A stretch of 15,417 nt of DNA from Clostridium sp. UBA2485 (lineage in GTDB: Bacteria > Bacillota > Clostridia > Clostridiales > Clostridiaceae). This document shows positions 14,487-15,417 of the stretch, one piece after another. Under the pieces are notes generated by a model that searched no databases, was not told the DNA's origin, and saw only the letters and a list, made by a program, of their open reading frames with translations. The position numbers and the translations under genes are program-made. Numbering within the stretch: the stretch's first letter is position 1; every line of letters begins with the position of its first letter. The stretch spans positions 49,625 to 65,041 of the forward strand of contig NZ_DDOV01000049.1 in assembly GCF_002341865.1 (NCBI RefSeq). The letters run 5' to 3'.

Positions 14487-15417
14487 ATGAGGTTAGAATA
14501 TACAAGTTTTAGAGAAAATTTACCAGTAGAAGTTGAGCTAGTAAATATCAAAGAATATCCTATACATTGGCATAAACACCTTGAGATACTTTTTGTATTG
14601 AAAGGAACTATTAATGTAACTATTGAATCAGAAACCTATGAAGTGGAAGAAAGAGAAATTGAAATTATAAATACAGAAGAAGCTCATAGGATTTATAGTG
14701 ATGATGAAGAAAACAAAGTATTAATGTTTCATATAGACTTAAAATTTTTTGAGCAATTTTATGAAGATATAAAAAACATGTTCTTTTACGTTAATTCATC
14801 TGACGTGGGAGTTCAAAATGAAGAAAAATATGAAGTGATACGAAATTATTTATCTATAGTGCTTTGTGAAGTAGTACAAAAGCAGGATGATTATGATGAA
14901 ATGATAGAAGAAACATTAATTGAACTTTTATATCATCTTATAAATAATTTCCACTATTTAATGTACGAGAAAGAAGAACTTAAGGACAATGAAGAACAAC
15001 TTGAAAGATATCACAGAATAGTTAAATACATTTATCATAATTATAATAATAAGATAAGTCTTCAAGATATTGCAAAGAAGGAATTTTTAAGTACGCATTA
15101 TCTTTCACATGAAATTAAAAATACTATGGGATTGAGTTTTAAAGAGTTCGTTAACTTGACTAGAGTTGAGGAATCTATAAAGCTTTTATTAGATACAGAT
15201 ATGACAATTTCCGATATATCTGAAGAAGTAGGATTTTCTCATAGTAGATATTATAATAAGCATTTTAAAAAACATTATAAACTCACCCCTAAACAGTACA
15301 GAAAGAAATATAAAGTAGATGAGAAGGATCTTGAAAAAATAAAAAAAATAGATTATTTAGATATAAAAGAAGCTATAGATTATGTATCTGAATATCTAGA
15401 TGATTATGAAAGATTTA
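14487..15417 (+). CDS. AraC-family regulator with cupin sensor domain, 3' end beyond window
   Basis: The open frame runs 310 codons from ATG 14487 (SD GAGGAG at 14474-14479) to the window edge without a stop. Residues of about 20-85 form a cupin-type ligand-binding domain (HWHKHLEILFVLKG, with His27, His29, Glu33 and later His67). A helical linker follows. Residues of about 175-275 form an AraC/XylS double helix-turn-helix (ISLQDIAKKEF; second helix pair TISDISEEVGFSHSRYYNKHFKKHY; LTPKQYRKKY). The protein continues at least 35 residues past the usual AraC end (YLDIKEAIDYVSEYLDDYERF). From memory, similar clostridial proteins continue into a GH39-like glycoside hydrolase domain, so this may be such a fusion; the end is not visible. 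It probably senses a sugar or related small molecule. Confidence 0.88.
   Translation, partial: MRLEYTSFRENLPVEVELVNIKEYPIHWHKHLEILFVLKGTINVTIESETYEVEEREIEIINTEEAHRIYSDDEENKVLMFHIDLKFFEQFYEDIKNMFFYVNSSDVGVQNEEKYEVIRNYLSIVLCEVVQKQDDYDEMIEETLIELLYHLINNFHYLMYEKEELKDNEEQLERYHRIVKYIYHNYNNKISLQDIAKKEFLSTHYLSHEIKNTMGLSFKEFVNLTRVEESIKLLLDTDMTISDISEEVGFSHSRYYNKHFKKHYKLTPKQYRKKYKVDEKDLEKIKKIDYLDIKEAIDYVSEYLDDYERF

Overview
The window is AT-rich DNA with strong Shine-Dalgarno sequences, TTG starts on some genes, and protein families typical of Gram-positive anaerobes. It looks like chromosome from a Clostridium-type Firmicute (Clostridium sensu stricto is my best guess). No rRNA, tRNA, CRISPR array, transposase or phage gene was seen.

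Layout: (1) 274-3434, + strand: a complete four-gene ECF transporter operon in the order S component, T component, ATPase, ATPase. (2) 3690-5255, - strand: a ClC-type chloride/proton antiporter with a C-terminal RCK_C (TrkA-C) domain. It has a good sigma-A promoter and shares a convergent terminator with the ECF operon. (3) 5397-7642, - strand: a radical SAM protein with a helix-hairpin-helix, followed by its usual partner, a DUF4130/TIGR03915-type protein. The pair is predicted to act in DNA modification or repair but is uncharacterised. Its promoter carries a near-perfect LexA (SOS) box. (4) 8219-11473, +: a SWIM zinc-finger SNF2-family ATPase. (5) 12213-13046, +: an isolated six-helix membrane protein resembling an ABC-2 permease, followed by a strong terminator. 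(6) 13609-15417, +: a PhnP-like metallo-beta-lactamase-fold protein with altered metal ligands, then an AraC-type regulator with a cupin sensor domain that runs off the window end.

The most striking content lies between the genes. Seven or eight copies of one modular repeat (about 165-225 bp when whole) sit in nearly every intergenic gap. A full copy begins with a tandem array of heptamers (consensus near AATTGAC, five units in most copies). Three hairpins follow (SL1, SL2, SL3), and the element ends with an inverted heptamer array. The hairpin arms differ between copies but stay paired, and SL2 nearly always has a 3-nt loop, so the structures appear to be under selection. There are two sequence subtypes. 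Two loci hold the same composite form SL1-SL2-SL3-SL2'-SL3'. One copy splits the radical SAM/DUF4130 operon.

Gene-free stretches over 300 bp are 7643-8218 (SOS promoter, repeat D, helicase promoter region), 11474-12212 (repeats E and F, a strong hairpin, and a putative permease promoter; no coding sequence recognised) and 13047-13608 (permease terminator, a promoter-like pair, repeats G and H).
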